From JAJZRV01 sp027442615 (lineage in GTDB: Bacteria > Pseudomonadota > Gammaproteobacteria > Burkholderiales > Ferrovaceae): a stretch of DNA of 15,554 nucleotides. The DNA lies in the NCBI GenBank assembly GCA_027442615.1, contig DAIBBI010000052.1:1-15554 (forward strand), in the 5' to 3' direction. Under the pieces are notes generated by a model, which was not told the origin of the DNA, searched no databases, and was given only the letters and a program-made list of their open reading frames with translations. Positions 14,378-15,554 of this stretch are shown here, piece after piece. A program made the position numbers and the translations under genes. Each line of letters begins with the position of its first letter. The stretch's first letter is position 1.

Positions 14378-15554
14378 CTAGCTCAGCAGTACGGGTTCCT
14401 CCAGGGCGGTATGGGACATCACCCGGTTTCGTCCCGCCTGCTTGGCGCGGTAGAGGGCCCGGTCGGCAGCCGAGATCAGCGCGTGCCAATTAGGCCCCGC
14501 CCGGGTGGAGTCGGCCACGCCGATGCTGATGGTGCTCTTCAGGGTCTCAAGGCCCGCTTCCAGGGTCAGGGCGGCGTACGCTTCGCGCAGACGCTCGGCC
14601 AGCACCATGGCTTCCTGTTCCGTGGTGGACAGCAGCAGAATGCAGAACTCTTCGCCGCCATAGCGCGCAAAGTAGTCGTCGGTACGGATGGCGCGTTGCG
14701 CGATGGTGGCAAGCTGACGCAATACGGCATCGCCCACCAGATGACCGTAACGGTCGTTGACCGATTTGAAATGGTCCACATCAATCATCATGATGGCCAG
14801 CACATCGCCCGTACGCAGGCAGTGTGCCAGCAGACGCAACGCTTCCTCCTCCAGCCGACGGCGCGTGAAGGCGCCCGTGAGCATGTCGCGCGAGGCAATT
14901 TTCTGGATGTCCGTCATCAACCTGTAGTTGACCATCAGCACAAAACCAAAGGCCACGCACAGCTGCACCACGCTGCTGATGAAAAACGAGACCGAATTCA
15001 GGAGGGTATTGGTATGGAGGTTATAGGTACCCGCAGGGGCCAGCCCGATCATGAGGGCCCGTATCCACAGCGATGCGGCCAATAGGGCAAAGGCCGCGCC
15101 GGTAAACCAGTAGGCCGTCCTGAGGGGTGCTTCGATCTGGATCAGCAGTGCTCGGGCACAGGCCGCAAAGCCTGCGCCAAACAGAAGTGAGTTGGCAATG
15201 GAACGGGCGGCCACATCGGGTTGCAGTACGCTCCACCAGATATTTTCCAGCAAGGCCACCACCACCAGCAGGGCTACGAGCCTCCGGCGGATGGGCTCGC
15301 CCTTGAAGGTCTGGATGCCGGTGTATTGCAAGCCGATTCCTGTTGCAATCAGCAAACTCCCAGATACCACGGCCCATTCATAGCCCGGTGCGGGAACGCG
15401 GAAGTAATAAGCCGGTAGCAGACCGAAGCCAATGCACAGGCTAGCCAGTGCCCACTGGCGGATGCCGCTGCTGATGAAAAACGAGACCGAATTCAGGAGG
15501 GTATTGGTATGGAGGTTATAGGTACCCGCAGGGGCCAGCCCGATCATGAGGGCC
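14378..15554 (-). CDS. Membrane-bound GGDEF diguanylate cyclase, 5' end beyond the window
   Basis: The C-terminal domain is an intact diguanylate cyclase (two GTP to cyclic di-GMP). It begins at ASRDMLTGAFTRRRLEEEA, contains IDVDHFKSVNDRYGH, and has the active site GGEEF (14645-14659). An inhibitory RxxD site (RTDD) lies five residues before GGEEF, so product inhibition is expected. The N-terminal half is a series of six or so hydrophobic segments, a membrane sensor without a named domain. The frame stays open to the right edge and has no ribosome-binding site before the in-frame ATG at 15547, so the true start is outside. The first 27 residues after that ATG are identical to a membrane segment 165 residues later, owing to an 89-bp exact repeat. 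The true N-terminus is therefore in doubt. Confidence 0.88.
   Translation of the reverse strand, partial: ALMIGLAPAGTYNLHTNTLLNSVSFFISSGIRQWALASLCIGFGLLPAYYFRVPAPGYEWAVVSGSLLIATGIGLQYTGIQTFKGEPIRRRLVALLVVVALLENIWWSVLQPDVAARSIANSLLFGAGFAACARALLIQIEAPLRTAYWFTGAAFALLAASLWIRALMIGLAPAGTYNLHTNTLLNSVSFFISSVVQLCVAFGFVLMVNYRLMTDIQKIASRDMLTGAFTRRRLEEEALRLLAHCLRTGDVLAIMMIDVDHFKSVNDRYGHLVGDAVLRQLATIAQRAIRTDDYFARYGGEEFCILLLSTTEQEAMVLAERLREAYAALTLEAGLETLKSTISIGVADSTRAGPNWHALISAADRALYRAKQAGRNRVMSHTALEEPVLLS
14971..15059. repeat. 89-bp exact direct repeat, copy 1
   Basis: This is identical base for base to 15466-15554, offset by 495 bp (165 codons, in frame). It encodes part of a membrane segment of the GGDEF protein. 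The bases flanking it on the left differ between copies. Confidence 0.97.
15466..15554. repeat. 89-bp exact direct repeat, copy 2 (at window end)
   Basis: This is identical to 14971-15059 and ends on the last base of the window, so its true extent is unknown. It may be a real in-frame tandem duplication or an artefact of sequence assembly at a contig end. Confidence 0.97.

Noticed and set aside
14351..14380. TAGCCCAC/GTGGGGGCTA hairpin after the GGDEF gene as a terminator
   Set aside because: Bulged stem, long loop and no T-tract; it overlaps the stop codon. Too weak to call.

Overview
The window looks like chromosomal DNA from a GC-rich proteobacterium. The tRNA-Phe, the cytochrome bo3 operon and the overall gene content fit the Betaproteobacteria best; this is judged from sequence character only. 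No CRISPR array, rRNA or complete mobile element is visible.

Layout. (1) Positions 1-1157 (+): the 3' end of an acyl-CoA synthetase gene, overlapped by a nitronate monooxygenase-family flavoprotein gene whose last codons run into a tRNA-Phe(GAA) gene (1123-1198), which has its own promoter and terminator. (2) Positions 1236-1888: a degraded patch behind the tRNA. It holds a 5'-truncated Fic-family gene, a second copy of the tRNA T-arm sequence set in an inverted repeat, and a trace of an IS transposase on the minus strand. It reads as the scar of an old island. (3) Positions 1889-5770 (-): an MFS transporter, a D-threonine aldolase-type PLP enzyme and a TerC-type membrane protein, closely spaced, then a separate small outer-membrane barrel gene. 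(4) Positions 5771-5985: a regulatory gap with a Fur box embedded in a plus-strand promoter, followed about 60 nt later by a strong terminator. This is the layout of a Fur-repressed small RNA. (5) Positions 5986-8097 (+): a secreted creatininase-family protein and a secreted YVTN-type beta-propeller protein. (6) Positions 7951-12811 (-): a complete cyoABCDE operon (cytochrome bo3 ubiquinol oxidase and heme O synthase). cyoE runs 147 bp into the convergent propeller gene. (7) Positions 12812-13050: the cyo upstream region, AT-richer, with a dyad and an FNR/Anr-like site. (8) Positions 13051-14322 (-): a second ACS-type MFS transporter. (9) Positions 14378-15554 (-): a membrane GGDEF diguanylate cyclase cut by the window edge, with an exact 89-bp direct repeat ending on the last base.

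How the parts work together. cyoABCDE forms one respiratory module: the oxidase subunits plus the farnesyltransferase that makes its heme O. The transporter, aldolase and TerC genes may form a uptake and cleavage unit for beta-hydroxy-D-amino acids, with TerC possibly handling the divalent metal the aldolase needs (inference). The creatininase and propeller pair is a periplasmic system whose substrate cannot be told from sequence. The most novel candidate is the Fur-controlled short transcript at about 5894-5953. The oddities most in need of checking are the terminal repeat in the GGDEF gene, the cyoE/propeller antisense overlap, and the lack of a canonical start codon at the best ribosome-binding site of the first MFS gene.
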